From CBDAQR01 sp965199055 (GTDB lineage Bacteria > Pseudomonadota > Gammaproteobacteria > Pseudomonadales > Halieaceae), in NCBI GenBank assembly GCA_965199055.1, contig CBDAQR010000004.1, positions 62,001 to 126,000 of the forward strand: a stretch of DNA of 64,000 nucleotides, given 5' to 3'. Under the pieces are notes generated by a model. That model was not told where the DNA came from and did no database searches. It was given only the letters and a program-made list of their open reading frames with translations. How positions within the stretch are numbered: position 1 is the stretch's first letter; each line of letters opens with the position of its first letter. The translations under genes were made by a program, and so were the position numbers. Of this stretch, positions 41,459 through 50,589 are shown in pieces.

Positions 41459-42919
41459 TCACTTTTCGTAACCGAGAGGAGCTTCAAAAGCCCTGTGATG
41501 TTGCGCGAGCATTTTGGACACCGCCAGTGCGGTCTTGTCTTCCAGATAATCCGCCGTGACTTGCACACCGATTGGTAGTCCTTCCGAACTGGTGCCGATG
41601 GGGGTGGCCGTTACAGGCAGTCCACAGTTCAGGGTGAGCCCGGCCCAGAACAGAATATCCATATACTCCCGTTCTTCTCCGTTCACCGTGTGACGCCGTT
41701 CGCTCATGTCGGGGTGATGGTCATGCGGGAAGGCGGTGAGATGCACACACGGGCATAGCAGTACATCGTAGTCGGCAAAAAATTCGGTCCATCGCTGGCG
41801 GAAGTGTTGGCGTTTTTCGAACCCGCGGGCGTGATCTCGGTGCGCGGCTGAAATGCCGCGGGCCTGCAGCGTATTGCCGCTGATATCGGCGGGGTCTGCG
41901 TTGTCGGCAATCTCTTTCATCATGTCATACACCGCATCGGGCATGCCGGCGCCTATGGCGGCGGATAAGCTCAAGGCATAGTTCACGTGATGCTGTTGCG
42001 CGTCGAAGCTGGGTCTTGCGCTGCGGTCGACACTGGCGCCCAGGTTTTCGAGTGTGTCAGCCGCGGCATTAATAGCAGCGACGATGTCGGTGTCGACGCG
42101 GCAAAGTTCGTCATCAGCCCATACCGCGACACGAAGTTGTTTCGGGTCAGTTGTTCTGGCCGGTGGCAGGTTTATGGAATAGGCCTTGGCATCTTCGGGC
42201 AGCGGGCCCACAAGAATGTCCATCGCCTTTTCCAGATCGTCTGGGTTGGTGCCAATCGGGCCGACAACCGACAGGTCTCCCTCGCTGAGTGTGGTCTCGC
42301 CCGGTGGTAGGTGGCCTCGCTCAGGAATAATGCCCCAGCTAGGCTTGTGTCCAAACACGCCATTGAAGTGGCTGGGCGTTCGAATGCTGCCACCAATATC
42401 GCTGCCGAGTTCTATGGGCGTCAGGCCCGCGGCAACGGCTGCCGCGGCGCCGCCGGACGAGCCGCCACAGGTACGCTCAAGATTCCAGGGGTTACTGGTG
42501 GTGCCGTAGATCTCGTTAAAGCTTTGCAAGTCGGAACTCATGAAGGGCACATTGGTTTTGCCGAAGACGATGGCGCCGGCGTCGATGTAGCGCTGCACGC
42601 CAATGGCGTTGGTTTGCGGTACGTTGTCTTTGCACTCTGGAATGCCGCCGACGGTAACAATGCCTTCGGTAGAAAGGGCATCCTTAATGGTCATGGGCAC
42701 CCCATGCAGCGGTCCCCAGTCGTCGCGATTTTGCGCGGCGCGGTCAGCCTCTGCGGCGCGCTGCCTGGCGCGTTCGAAGTCGAAAGCCACCACCGCATTG
42801 ATCTTGGGGTTGTGCGCTTCGACGCGCTGGATAAAAAACTCCAATACCTCGCTGGCGGTAAGCTCCTGCGACTTAATCTTCTCGGCCAGAGTGAATGCGC
42901 TTTGATAAAGTATCGTCAT
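41459..42919 (-). CDS. Amidase-signature-family enzyme
   Basis: A 486-residue hydrolase of the GatA/AtzF/FAAH amidase family. The catalytic Ser-cisSer-Lys set is Lys in MTIKDALST, Ser in GGSSGGAAAAVAAGLTPIEL, and Ser in GSDIGGSIRTPSHF. NPWNLERTCGGSSGG is the usual lead-in. The C-terminal parts (TATPIGTSSEGLPIGVQV) are family-typical. Substrate unknown; it is not GatA, as no gatB or gatC is near. A REP element (core 42926-42938) starts seven bases before its ATG and supplies GGAGG with 8-nt spacing. Confidence 0.93.
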   Translation of the reverse strand: MTILYQSAFTLAEKIKSQELTASEVLEFFIQRVEAHNPKINAVVAFDFERARQRAAEADRAAQNRDDWGPLHGVPMTIKDALSTEGIVTVGGIPECKDNVPQTNAIGVQRYIDAGAIVFGKTNVPFMSSDLQSFNEIYGTTSNPWNLERTCGGSSGGAAAAVAAGLTPIELGSDIGGSIRTPSHFNGVFGHKPSWGIIPERGHLPPGETTLSEGDLSVVGPIGTNPDDLEKAMDILVGPLPEDAKAYSINLPPARTTDPKQLRVAVWADDELCRVDTDIVAAINAAADTLENLGASVDRSARPSFDAQQHHVNYALSLSAAIGAGMPDAVYDMMKEIADNADPADISGNTLQARGISAAHRDHARGFEKRQHFRQRWTEFFADYDVLLCPCVHLTAFPHDHHPDMSERRHTVNGEEREYMDILFWAGLTLNCGLPVTATPIGTSSEGLPIGVQVTADYLEDKTALAVSKMLAQHHRAFEAPLGYEK

Positions 42920-42925
42920 GCGGGG

Positions 42926-43004
42926 ACCCTCCGAGGGTCGGTCAAACTTGTTATACCTACCCTCGGAGGGTGGGTATACATAGTTAGCTATACCCTCCGA
43001 CGGT
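42926..43004. repeat. REP-like cluster between amidase and galE (3 cores)
   Basis: Cores at 42926-42938 (ACCCTCCGAGGGT), 42959-42971 (reverse, ACCCTCGGAGGGT) and 42992-43004 (one mismatch, ACCCTCCGACGGT). The first two are spaced 20 nt as an inverted pair, as in the pair at 63469-63514. In reverse, the second core has a 19-nt tail, AGGTATAACAAGTTTGACC, that resembles the RAYT-linked tails. Confidence 0.85.
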
Positions 43005-43017
43005 CAGTGCGTAAAAA

Positions 43018-44031
43018 TTAACTATAGCCGTTGGGGTTCATAGACTGCCAGCGCCAGGCGTCTTCGGCCATGGCATTGATATCGCGGGTCGCCTCCCAGT
43101 TCAGTTCTGATTTGGCCAGGGATGGATCGGCGAAGTAAATGGCGATGTCGCCGTCTCGACGCGGCTCAATGGTATAGGGGATGGCTTTGCCTACGGCCTG
43201 CTCAAACGCGGCATGCACCTCCAATACCGAGTAAGGGCGGCCAGTGCCGAGATTAATATGGCGATAGCCCTCAACGTCTGAGAGGTGATTGAGAGCGGCG
43301 ACATGCCCAAGGGCCAGGTCCACGACATGGATGTAGTCGCGCACACCAGTGCCATCTACCGTGGGGTAGTCATCGCCAAATACCGCGAGAGACACTCGCT
43401 TGCCAATGGCGACTTGGGTGATAAATGGCGTCAAATTGTTGGGAATCCCTGTCGGGTCCTCCCCAATCTGGCCGCTCACATGGGCGCCAACAGGATTGAA
43501 GTAGCGGAGGGCGATGGCATGCCAGCGGCTGTCTTCGGTGCATAGGTCGCGCAGGTGGTGTTCCACCGCAAGCTTGTTCTCACCGTACGGATTGAAAGGT
43601 TCATTGGGTGAGTCCTCTGCGATGGGCTCTTCACTGGAAAAGCCGTAGACCGTAGCTGAGGAACTGAACACGATATTGGTAACGCCGTGCTCCGCCATTA
43701 CCTCGGTGAGCGTAATGGAACCCTGCACGTTGAAATCAAAATACATGTCGGGTTTTTCAACGCTCTCGCCCACGGCTTTGAGGCCAGCGAAATGAATCAC
43801 AGCATCGATGGAGTGGCTAGCAAACACTGTGTGCAGCGCATCTCGGTTTCGTACATCAGCGTGAATGAAAGTAAGCGACTTGCCGGTGATCCGTTCCACG
43901 CGGCGTAGCGCTTCCTCGTTGGCATTGCAGAGGTTATCGACCACCACCACTGCATAACCCGCCTCGAGTAGTTCTACACAAGTATGAGAACCGATATAGC
44001 CGGCGCCGCCAGTAACCAAAATAGTTTTCAA
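43018..44031 (-). CDS. galE: UDP-glucose 4-epimerase
   Basis: Interconverts UDP-glucose and UDP-galactose. The frame begins usefully at TTG 44031 (LKTILVTGGAGYIGSHTCVEL), 337 residues. The NAD site is TGGAGYIGSHT, the catalytic Ser/Tyr are in VFSSSATVYGF and PYGENKLAVEH, and RDYIHVVDLALGHVAAL follows. An earlier start would overlap the divergent xseB gene. No clear Shine-Dalgarno precedes the TTG. Confidence 0.93.
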   Translation of the reverse strand: MKTILVTGGAGYIGSHTCVELLEAGYAVVVVDNLCNANEEALRRVERITGKSLTFIHADVRNRDALHTVFASHSIDAVIHFAGLKAVGESVEKPDMYFDFNVQGSITLTEVMAEHGVTNIVFSSSATVYGFSSEEPIAEDSPNEPFNPYGENKLAVEHHLRDLCTEDSRWHAIALRYFNPVGAHVSGQIGEDPTGIPNNLTPFITQVAIGKRVSLAVFGDDYPTVDGTGVRDYIHVVDLALGHVAALNHLSDVEGYRHINLGTGRPYSVLEVHAAFEQAVGKAIPYTIEPRRDGDIAIYFADPSLAKSELNWEATRDINAMAEDAWRWQSMNPNGYS

Positions 44032-44079
44032 TTGATACAATCCATGTCTGTTTTTTCGCTTGGCCCGAGAGTGTAACCA

Positions 44080-44325
44080 ATGCCCAAAGCCAAAAAAATT
44101 GATTTCGAGGCCTCGCTCGGCAAGTTGGAGTCGCTGGTGGACGCCATGGAAGAGGGCGAGCTGAGCCTCGAAGAGTCGCTCAAGGCCTTTGAAGAGGGCG
44201 TGAAGCTCACCCGCGAGTGCCAGCAAGCCCTGACTGAAGCCGAACAGAAAATCACCCTGCTCATGGAGAAGAACGGTGAGCTGGTGGAAGAACCGTTTGA
44301 GCCGGATGAGTCTGAGGACGCGTGA
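44080..44325 (+). CDS. xseB: Exodeoxyribonuclease VII small subunit
   Basis: An 81-residue helical subunit. Motifs: FEASLGKLESLVDAMEEGEL and SLEESLKAFEEGVKLTRECQ, with TEAEQKITLL at the end. It overlaps ispA by GTGA, the usual xseB-ispA pair. It is divergent from galE by 48 bp. Confidence 0.95.
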   Translation: MPKAKKIDFEASLGKLESLVDAMEEGELSLEESLKAFEEGVKLTRECQQALTEAEQKITLLMEKNGELVEEPFEPDESEDA

Positions 44326-45245
44326 GCGCTGATCGCTTCACGGTAGAGCTGGAATCTTTGCATGCGCGCTGCGACAGCGCGTTGGTGCGCTTGTTGGGTC
44401 ACGGTAGCAGCGAGTTTTCGGCCGGTGCTGGCCCGCATATTTCCCGATTGTTCGAGGCGTCAGCTTATTCCCTGACTCGGGGTGGCAAGCGGGTGCGCCC
44501 TGCACTGGTCTATGGTGCGGCAATGGCCATCAATCCACAGACGCTGGAGAGTGAAGCCATTGATTACGCGGCCAGCGCCGCGGAAATGGTGCATGCCCAC
44601 TCCCTGGTGCACGACGATTTGCCCGCCATGGACGACGATGACCTGCGCCGTGGGCAGCCAACCTGCCATATCGCGTTTGACGAGCCCACAGCGATTTTAG
44701 TGGGCGACGGATTGCAAGCGAGAGCCTTTGAATTGTTGGCTGAAGCACCGGGTGTGTCAGAAACCGGCCGTTTGACTGCGCTGCGATTATTGAGCGCCGC
44801 CGCGGGTTCGCGGGGTATGGTGGGCGGCCAGGCCATCGATATTGAAGCGGTCGGCATGTCGATTGACCTCGAACACCTCGAAACCATGCATGCGCTGAAG
44901 ACGGGCGCATTAATTCGGGCGAGTGTAGCTTTGGGTGCTGTGTTTGCGGGAGCGACACCAGAACAACTAGAAGCGCTGGACGATTACGCCGACGCCATCG
45001 GTCTGGCCTTTCAAATTTGTGACGATATTCTTGATGCCACCTCGGATGTGGCCACCCTGGGGAAAGAGGCTGGCGCGGACGCCGCCCTCAATAAACCCAC
45101 CTATGTCAGCCTGCTCGGGCTGGTTGATGCGCGCGATAAAGCCGACGCACTGTTGGCCGACGCACTGGCCGCTATCGCCGATTTCGACGATGCCGCCTGG
45201 TTCCTGCGTGAGCTGGCGGCCTATATCGTCAACCGCACCCACTAG
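44322..45245 (+). CDS. ispA: Geranyl/farnesyl diphosphate synthase
   Basis: Condenses IPP with DMAPP and GPP to FPP. It has 307 residues from a GTG overlapping the xseB stop. The first Asp-rich motif is LVHDDLPAMDDDDLRRG and the second is FQICDDILDATSD; GGKRVRPAL is also conserved. It is not followed by dxs, which lies 9 kb to the left. Confidence 0.97.
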   Translation: MSADRFTVELESLHARCDSALVRLLGHGSSEFSAGAGPHISRLFEASAYSLTRGGKRVRPALVYGAAMAINPQTLESEAIDYAASAAEMVHAHSLVHDDLPAMDDDDLRRGQPTCHIAFDEPTAILVGDGLQARAFELLAEAPGVSETGRLTALRLLSAAAGSRGMVGGQAIDIEAVGMSIDLEHLETMHALKTGALIRASVALGAVFAGATPEQLEALDDYADAIGLAFQICDDILDATSDVATLGKEAGADAALNKPTYVSLLGLVDARDKADALLADALAAIADFDDAAWFLRELAAYIVNRTH

Positions 45246-45407
45246 GATGTGACGCACTTCACGTTCTGTACGAAACCACGCTTCACTTTGTGAACTCCCC
45301 CGCACTTTGCCGCCCGTTTTGCGGCACTGATGACCGATCTTGGTTAGTGTCGCCTCCACAATAAGATTTGTACTAGCAGTGGCTGGTACGTGGTCTACAC
45401 TGGAGGC

Positions 45408-46895
45408 ATGACGGAAGTGAACAACATCACCGTCTACGGGGATTTCAACTGTCCATTTTGCTACGCGCTCAATGAGCGGCTGCAAGTGTATGCCCGCGAA
45501 ATCACAATTCGCTGGCGGTCGGTACAGCATTTGCCTAACGTAGATGGCAGCGCACCTACCTTTCAGGAGCAAGCTCAGCTTACCGCTGAGGTGGCCTCTG
45601 TGCGCAAACGCGCGCCCGAGGTACAGATTGTCTCGCCGCCCTCGCGGCCCAATAGTGCGCACGCCAGCCGCGTGATTGCGACGGCTGAACTGCGCGGCGA
45701 CGACGTGACCTTGTTGCGCAGTCTCATCTATCGCGCTCTATGGCGAGAGGGTTTGGATATTTCTGATCGCGATGTGATTGCAGGTCTAGTTGATCAGTGC
45801 GGTTTGCAGCCTGTCGAGCCCACGGCCGAGGCCAATCAGGAGCTCGGAGACTGGCAGGATGTGTGGGAGATGGGCGATTTCGATCGGCGTATTCCCTCTA
45901 TGGAGAATGATGCTGGCGGTCGTATGCTGGGCTTCCCGGCCATACCGCGGCTCATGCCGTTTCTGCAGGGGCAGATCGAAGAAGACGTGCGCATGGCGGC
46001 GGCCTGCGAGATTGTTAGTCAGCGCCGCATCATGGTGATCGGTGAGAACGTGGGTATGATCAATCCGGTGGCCAGCGAGTTTGCAATTGACAAGGCGACC
46101 TTTGATGCCGACCTGGAAATGTTAGCGCTGGAAGCGGGCCAGGCCGATCTAGTGGTGCTGGACGGCAGTGACGAGCGCCACCGCTCCATGTGTCTGCGAC
46201 TACAGGATGGTGAGCTTACTCAGCACATTCCCGTGGTGATTTATAACCAGCAGGCGGATGCAAAGCAGGAGGTTGAGGCCTTCAATCTGGGTGCGCTGGA
46301 CTACATGCACGGCGACCAGGACCCGGTAGTATGGCTGGCACGCTCGAAGGGCCTTGCGCGTCACAAGCAGTCCACGGATATGTTGGGTAAGTTGGCGCGG
46401 ATTGACGGTTTGACTGAAATTCCCAATCGACGTGAGTTTGATCGTGTGCTGGAGATCGAGTGGCTACGGGCTATTCGCTCCGAAGAGCCGCTGAGTTTAT
46501 TGATGCTCGACGTGGATAACTTTAAAGCCTACAACGACGGTTATGGTCACGACGCGGGCGACGAGTGTTTGCGCCAGGTGGCATTATCGATTCAGGCGAC
46601 CATGCGTCGCAGTGCCGATTTTGCGGCACGCTATGGTGGTGAAGAGTTTGTTTGCATCTTGCCCGACACCGATCAGGAAGGTGCGGTGGCATTGGGAGAC
46701 TCTATTCGTAAGGCAATAGAGGGTTTAAACATTCCGCACGAGTATGCCAATGGTGATCGTATCGTGACGATTTCTACCGGCGTTGCCACCTTTGTGGCCT
46801 CGGCGCAAAAGTCTCCGGTAGAACTGATCAAGGCGGCCGATGGCGCTCTGTATCGCGCCAAGCAAGCCGGTCGTAACTGCGTGAAGGCGGCTTAA
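45408..46895 (+). CDS. DsbA-like / receiver / GGDEF fusion protein
   Basis: A 495-residue protein with three parts. Residues ~5-205 resemble DsbA/FrnE thioredoxin-fold oxidoreductases, with CPFC in NITVYGDFNCPFCYALNER. About 210-330 is receiver-like: IMVIGEN, DLVVLDGSDERH (phospho-Asp candidate) and NLGALDYM. About 335-495 is a GGDEF diguanylate cyclase: RIDGLTEIPNRREFD, DVDNFKAYNDGYGHDAGDE and ARYGGEEFVCIL, with the RSAD inhibitory site five residues earlier. GGEEF is an active form. ATG 45408 has GGAGG one base away, so GTG 45390 is an alternative start. Confidence 0.82.
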   Translation: MTEVNNITVYGDFNCPFCYALNERLQVYAREITIRWRSVQHLPNVDGSAPTFQEQAQLTAEVASVRKRAPEVQIVSPPSRPNSAHASRVIATAELRGDDVTLLRSLIYRALWREGLDISDRDVIAGLVDQCGLQPVEPTAEANQELGDWQDVWEMGDFDRRIPSMENDAGGRMLGFPAIPRLMPFLQGQIEEDVRMAAACEIVSQRRIMVIGENVGMINPVASEFAIDKATFDADLEMLALEAGQADLVVLDGSDERHRSMCLRLQDGELTQHIPVVIYNQQADAKQEVEAFNLGALDYMHGDQDPVVWLARSKGLARHKQSTDMLGKLARIDGLTEIPNRREFDRVLEIEWLRAIRSEEPLSLLMLDVDNFKAYNDGYGHDAGDECLRQVALSIQATMRRSADFAARYGGEEFVCILPDTDQEGAVALGDSIRKAIEGLNIPHEYANGDRIVTISTGVATFVASAQKSPVELIKAADGALYRAKQAGRNCVKAA

Positions 46896-47617
46896 TAAGC
46901 CGCTGGAAAATCTGTTTCCAGTTGTTGCCGTGTTAACAGCGACAGCTGGGAGTATCCCCATTCGTTCAGATTGATTGCATCATTGCGAAACACTCCTCGC
47001 ACGGGAGCGCCATTGGGCTGCTCAAAGAAGGGCCTGGCATCGAGCAGCGTAACGTTTTCGTTGGCGCCGGCCCAATCCGCCATCATGTCATTGGTTCTGG
47101 CGATCGTGCCCCACATCTCGGGGTAGCGCGGCCACTTGTTCAGCGTGACAATGTAGAAATGGGGCGCGTCATCCAGTCGCTGCACATAGTTGTTTAGCGC
47201 CCGTAGCATCAGTAAAAACTCCTCTGGCGATTTGGTATCCCGCACCACAAAGTCGCCGGCGCCGGGTAGGTATAGTACGGCGTCGGTCTCATACGGGCGA
47301 ACCAGACGGTCAAAGTAGTACAGAACGTCCTCAACATTGGCAGCGCCAATGCCTGCGTTCAAAACGGGTTTGGGTGCGAGCAGTTGTTCAACATTACGCC
47401 ATAGGCTCGCCTGACGGCCGCCAATCACCACCAGCAGGTCGTCATCGGGTGGATCAAAGCTGGTGGTCCGCTCCAGCTCCTCCACGTCGCTTTCCCACAC
47501 TTGGGGGGATGGATTAAGTATGTCCCGGAAGTCTTTTGCTACCAGCAGCACGAAGTGTGCTGGTGGAATTAATAACACCAGTAGCAGAACGCGTCTGAGT
47601 GTGGTCCATGGGTACAT
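46892..47617 (-). CDS. SGNH-hydrolase-fold protein lacking catalytic residues
   Basis: A 241-residue protein with an N-terminal membrane anchor (LLLVLLIPPAHFVLLVA). The fold follows a known SGNH subgroup: block I is LLVVIGGRQASLWRNV, the middle is VLNAGIGAANVEDVLYYFDRLV, block III-like VLYLPGAGDF, and block V NDAINLNEWGYSQL. The nucleophile Ser of block I is replaced (Gly-Arg-Gln), the Asn of GxND by Asp/Phe, and the His of D-x-x-H-L-N by Asn. It is thus likely a non-catalytic relative. It is tail to tail with the DsbA-GGDEF gene (4 bp overlap). Confidence 0.7.
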   Translation of the reverse strand: MYPWTTLRRVLLLVLLIPPAHFVLLVAKDFRDILNPSPQVWESDVEELERTTSFDPPDDDLLVVIGGRQASLWRNVEQLLAPKPVLNAGIGAANVEDVLYYFDRLVRPYETDAVLYLPGAGDFVVRDTKSPEEFLLMLRALNNYVQRLDDAPHFYIVTLNKWPRYPEMWGTIARTNDMMADWAGANENVTLLDARPFFEQPNGAPVRGVFRNDAINLNEWGYSQLSLLTRQQLETDFPAAY

Positions 47618-47673
47618 GCGGCCAGTATCGCGCCATTTAGAGGCGTGGGCAAATAGGTGCGGGTACAGCTAAA

Positions 47674-48876
47674 ATGAAGCGCATGGAGCGAAGGATGCCC
47701 CCCGAAGACTTATTTGCGGCACAGATCGCATTGTTAATGCGTAACCTGTCGGCAGGCACTGTCGTGTCTCATGGCGCCGGCTTGCTAGTGGCGATCTTGC
47801 TGCTATGGAATACCGTCGACAAGGCATTGCTGCTCGGTTGGGCGAGCTTCCTGTTCACCATTCTGGTGGTGCGTTCGTGGCATATGCGCTGGCTTCTGGC
47901 GACCGAAGGTTATCTCGAAAACCCCCGCCGCACCGCGCTGCAATTGATCATCGGCATCGGCGTGGTGGGGCTCACCTGGGTCGCCGGCTACATTCATGTG
48001 GCCTCTGTTGCGCCGGTGAGCATGCAATACATTTTCTTGCTGATTATTGTGCTGATTGCCGCCTTGGCGATGGGTGTTTCCGTGGTGGTGCGCGAGTATT
48101 ACATCGCCTATTTGATGACCTCGCTGTTTCCGATTGGTTGGTGGAATCTTACCCATTACTGGGATTACCCATTTAATAGTGTAGTGGGGCTCATGATGAT
48201 CCTCGCATGTGGCGTGTTGATCATGGTGTGCAATCGGGTGCACGAAAGTTATTGCAATATGCTGGAGTTGAACTGGGAAAAAGACACGTTTGCCTCAGAG
48301 ACCGCGGCTCTGGCGAGGCGCTTGCAGGAACAAAACGACGAACTCGATGAAGCGCGTCAACGGCTGACTGAACAGGCGCGAGTGGATGAACTGACTGGAT
48401 TGTATAACCGCCGGGCGTTGAACGAGCGACTTGAGGCAGAGCTTAAGCGATGTGCCCGATTTGGAGCCCCCTTGGCGGTGATCATGCTCGACGTGGATTA
48501 TTTTAAGCCTTACAACGACAACTATGGCCACCAGGCGGGCGATGAGGTGTTGCGGCGCCTGGCCCGCGTACTGAAGACCACGGCTAACCGTGCTGGCGAT
48601 ATTGTGGCGCGGTTTGGCGGGGAGGAATTTATTCTGGTATTCCCTTCTACCGACGTGATGTCGGCGCGTGCGGTGGCGCTGCGGATTCAGCAGGCATTAG
48701 AGAAAGAAGCCATTCCCCACGAGTATTCCGGCGTGTCTAATTGGGTCACCGTCAGCCAGGGCTTGGCGGCGGCTAATCCCGATGAACGACTCACGTCACG
48801 CGAATTAATCGCCAGGGTGGACGAGGCTCTCTACGCCGCTAAGGCCGAGGGGCGCAACGCGATTAAAGCCGCTTGA
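47674..48876 (+). CDS. Membrane-bound diguanylate cyclase
   Basis: A 400-residue protein with about six N-terminal transmembrane segments (e.g. VVSHGAGLLVAILLLWNTV, ALQLIIGIGVVGLTWVAGYI), a coiled-coil linker (RRLQEQNDELDEARQRLTEQ), and a GGDEF domain. DELTGLYNRRALNERL, DVDYFKPYNDNYGHQAGDE and ARFGGEEFILVF are intact, with an RAGD inhibitory site. It is divergent from the SGNH-like gene by 56 bp; both face the other GGDEF gene. Confidence 0.93.
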   Translation: MKRMERRMPPEDLFAAQIALLMRNLSAGTVVSHGAGLLVAILLLWNTVDKALLLGWASFLFTILVVRSWHMRWLLATEGYLENPRRTALQLIIGIGVVGLTWVAGYIHVASVAPVSMQYIFLLIIVLIAALAMGVSVVVREYYIAYLMTSLFPIGWWNLTHYWDYPFNSVVGLMMILACGVLIMVCNRVHESYCNMLELNWEKDTFASETAALARRLQEQNDELDEARQRLTEQARVDELTGLYNRRALNERLEAELKRCARFGAPLAVIMLDVDYFKPYNDNYGHQAGDEVLRRLARVLKTTANRAGDIVARFGGEEFILVFPSTDVMSARAVALRIQQALEKEAIPHEYSGVSNWVTVSQGLAAANPDERLTSRELIARVDEALYAAKAEGRNAIKAA

Positions 48877-48885
48877 GACGCCTGA

Positions 48886-49563
48886 TTAAGAAAGCCGCTT
48901 AAGCGTTTCCGCCGAGACGGGGGCTTCCAGTACCGCGCAAATTGCGTCGACGAGATTGCTCACCATAAGCTCGGTATTTGCCAGGTCGGCTGCGCCGCTG
49001 TGACGGTGCACGGCGTGGTCTGCGAGTCCGTGAAAGAGCATGCCGGTGATGAGCGACAAACGCTGATCTAGCACTGGCCGTGGAAGATCTTTAAGAAACG
49101 GAACAAGGCGCTTGTTGAGAGCATCGCCCAGGTTGGCGTCATGCCCAGGTGAAACATGCTGCTCTACGTACTGCAAAGTGTTAGCCGCAATTAGCTGCGC
49201 GCTGATCTGAATGTAAGCAACGCCGCCGTCCTTATCATCGAAGCGCGCCGCTACTGGGTGCACCAGCACCGCAACAATATCGTCAAGCTGGTGCGCGTCT
49301 CGCGTTTCAAGATCGTCCAGCATGTTTCGGCGCATAGCCCCAATAGGGCGCCAGTGCTTCTCGAAAATGGCCTGAAGCAATCCCTCCTTGCTGCCAAAGT
49401 GATAGTGCACGGCATTACGGTTCTTCTGCCCCGCAGCTCTTGTGATCTCATTGAGCGAGACACTGTCGACACCGTACTCGGCAAACAATTGTTCTGCTGT
49501 AGCAACCAGTGCGGCGCGAGTGGCCTGGGTGCGATTGGATGTTTTTTGCGCAGTGCCGATCAA
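48886..49563 (-). CDS. TetR-family transcriptional regulator
   Basis: A 225-residue repressor. The N-terminal helix-turn-helix is ATAEQLFAEYGVDSVSLNEITRAAGQKNRNAVHYHFGSKEGLL (residues ~20-62, shown in parts: LFAEYGVDSVSLNEI, NAVHYHFGSKEGLL). The rest is a ligand-binding bundle. It starts 5 bp after the SDR gene and probably controls it and itself; ligand unknown. Confidence 0.9.
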   Translation of the reverse strand: MIGTAQKTSNRTQATRAALVATAEQLFAEYGVDSVSLNEITRAAGQKNRNAVHYHFGSKEGLLQAIFEKHWRPIGAMRRNMLDDLETRDAHQLDDIVAVLVHPVAARFDDKDGGVAYIQISAQLIAANTLQYVEQHVSPGHDANLGDALNKRLVPFLKDLPRPVLDQRLSLITGMLFHGLADHAVHRHSGAADLANTELMVSNLVDAICAVLEAPVSAETLKRLS

Positions 49564-49568
49564 CGGGG

Positions 49569-50330
49569 CTAACCCTGCACCGAGAAGCCGCCGTCCACCG
49601 CCAGGATCTGGCCTGTGATGTAAGCTGCTGCCGGGCTGGTGAGAAATAGTGTTGGGCCAGCAATGTCAGCCGGTTCGCCGAGACGATTCATGGGTGTGCG
49701 ATCAAGATGGGGTTGGATCATTTCCGGTATCTCGACCATTACGGCGGTCATGTTGGATTTTATGAGTCCGCAGGCGATAGCGTTTACCCGGATATTGTCG
49801 CGCGCATAGCGCACGCCGAGCACGCGAGTGAGGCCGACTAGGCCAGTCTTTGCGCTGCCGTAACCGGGTACGATCTCAATGCCGAATAGTGAGCTCATCG
49901 ATGCCATGCCGATGATGCTAGCGCCGCCGGGTGCAGTGCTGGCCGTCAGCTTGTCGTGCAAGGCATTAGCCAGGCGGTAGTTGCTGCTGAGGTTGATGCT
50001 CAACGCTTCCTCGAATACATCCGGGTCGTATTCGTCTTGCCCGCCCGGTAAAGAGGCACCCGCGTTGTTGATCAGAATGTCGAGCTCTGGCAACGCGTCG
50101 GCAACAGCCTGGATACTGTCTTTCTCGGTGGCGATCATCTGCAGGTAGCGGTAGTGGCCGAGGTCGCCGTCGTAGTCATCTGCACTGGCGCGGGTGCCGG
50201 TAATGGTTACGTTAGCGCCCGCCGCCTGATAGGCCGCGGCAATGCCCGCGCCAATGCCATTGCTGCCGCCGGTAACCAGCACGTTGTAACCGCTGTAATC
50301 GAATTGGATCTTGTCGAAAGGGCCGCTCAT
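49569..50330 (-). CDS. Short-chain dehydrogenase/reductase
   Basis: A 253-residue classical SDR. The NAD(P) motif is VTGGSNGIGAGIAAAY, then NNAGASLPGG; catalytic Tyr and Lys are in PGYGSAKTGLVGL, and the C-terminus is GPTLFLTSPAAAYITGQILA. Substrate unknown. It heads a two-gene unit with the TetR regulator. Two tandem REP elements lie 72 bp upstream. Confidence 0.9.
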   Translation of the reverse strand: MSGPFDKIQFDYSGYNVLVTGGSNGIGAGIAAAYQAAGANVTITGTRASADDYDGDLGHYRYLQMIATEKDSIQAVADALPELDILINNAGASLPGGQDEYDPDVFEEALSINLSSNYRLANALHDKLTASTAPGGASIIGMASMSSLFGIEIVPGYGSAKTGLVGLTRVLGVRYARDNIRVNAIACGLIKSNMTAVMVEIPEMIQPHLDRTPMNRLGEPADIAGPTLFLTSPAAAYITGQILAVDGGFSVQG

Positions 50331-50402
50331 ACGAATGCTCTGTGTGCTTGTGATAGGTCCAATTTAATACACATTCATTAAAAGTGATAGATCGCTGTGT
50401 CC

Positions 50403-50467
50403 ACCCTCCGAGGGTATGTATGAGTATCTGAACCGACCCTCCGAGGGTGTGTATGCGCATCTGAACC
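50403..50467 (+). repeat. Two tandem REP-like units upstream of the RAYT gene
   Basis: Direct repeats of a 33-bp unit: core ACCCTCCGAGGGT (50403-50415 and 50436-50448), then tails ATGTATGAGTATCTGAACC and GTGTATGCGCATCTGAACC. The two copies differ at only four positions. They lie between the divergent SDR and RAYT genes, 120-190 bp before the RAYT start. This is the reference copy for the family in this window. Confidence 0.9.
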
Positions 50468-50589
50468 CGCCCGGTCTCGCGGAGGAGATTTCCTACCAAT
50501 CTGCGCAAGTTGAACGGCGCCTATTGTCGCGTTCTTGGCGGGCTGCCATAGTGTCGACAGACAGTATCTGCGGCGACAAGGAGGTTGCC

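Noticed and set aside
42926..43004. CRISPR-like array
   Set aside because: Only three cores, in mixed orientation and with no unique spacers of equal length; they match the REP family instead.
44032..44226. Upstream extension of galE
   Set aside because: It overlaps xseB and part of its promoter on the other strand, and the family starts at the TTG just before KTILVTGG.
45246..45389. A missing gene between ispA and the DsbA fusion
   Set aside because: The 144-bp gap has no open frame of useful length and no trace of dxs.
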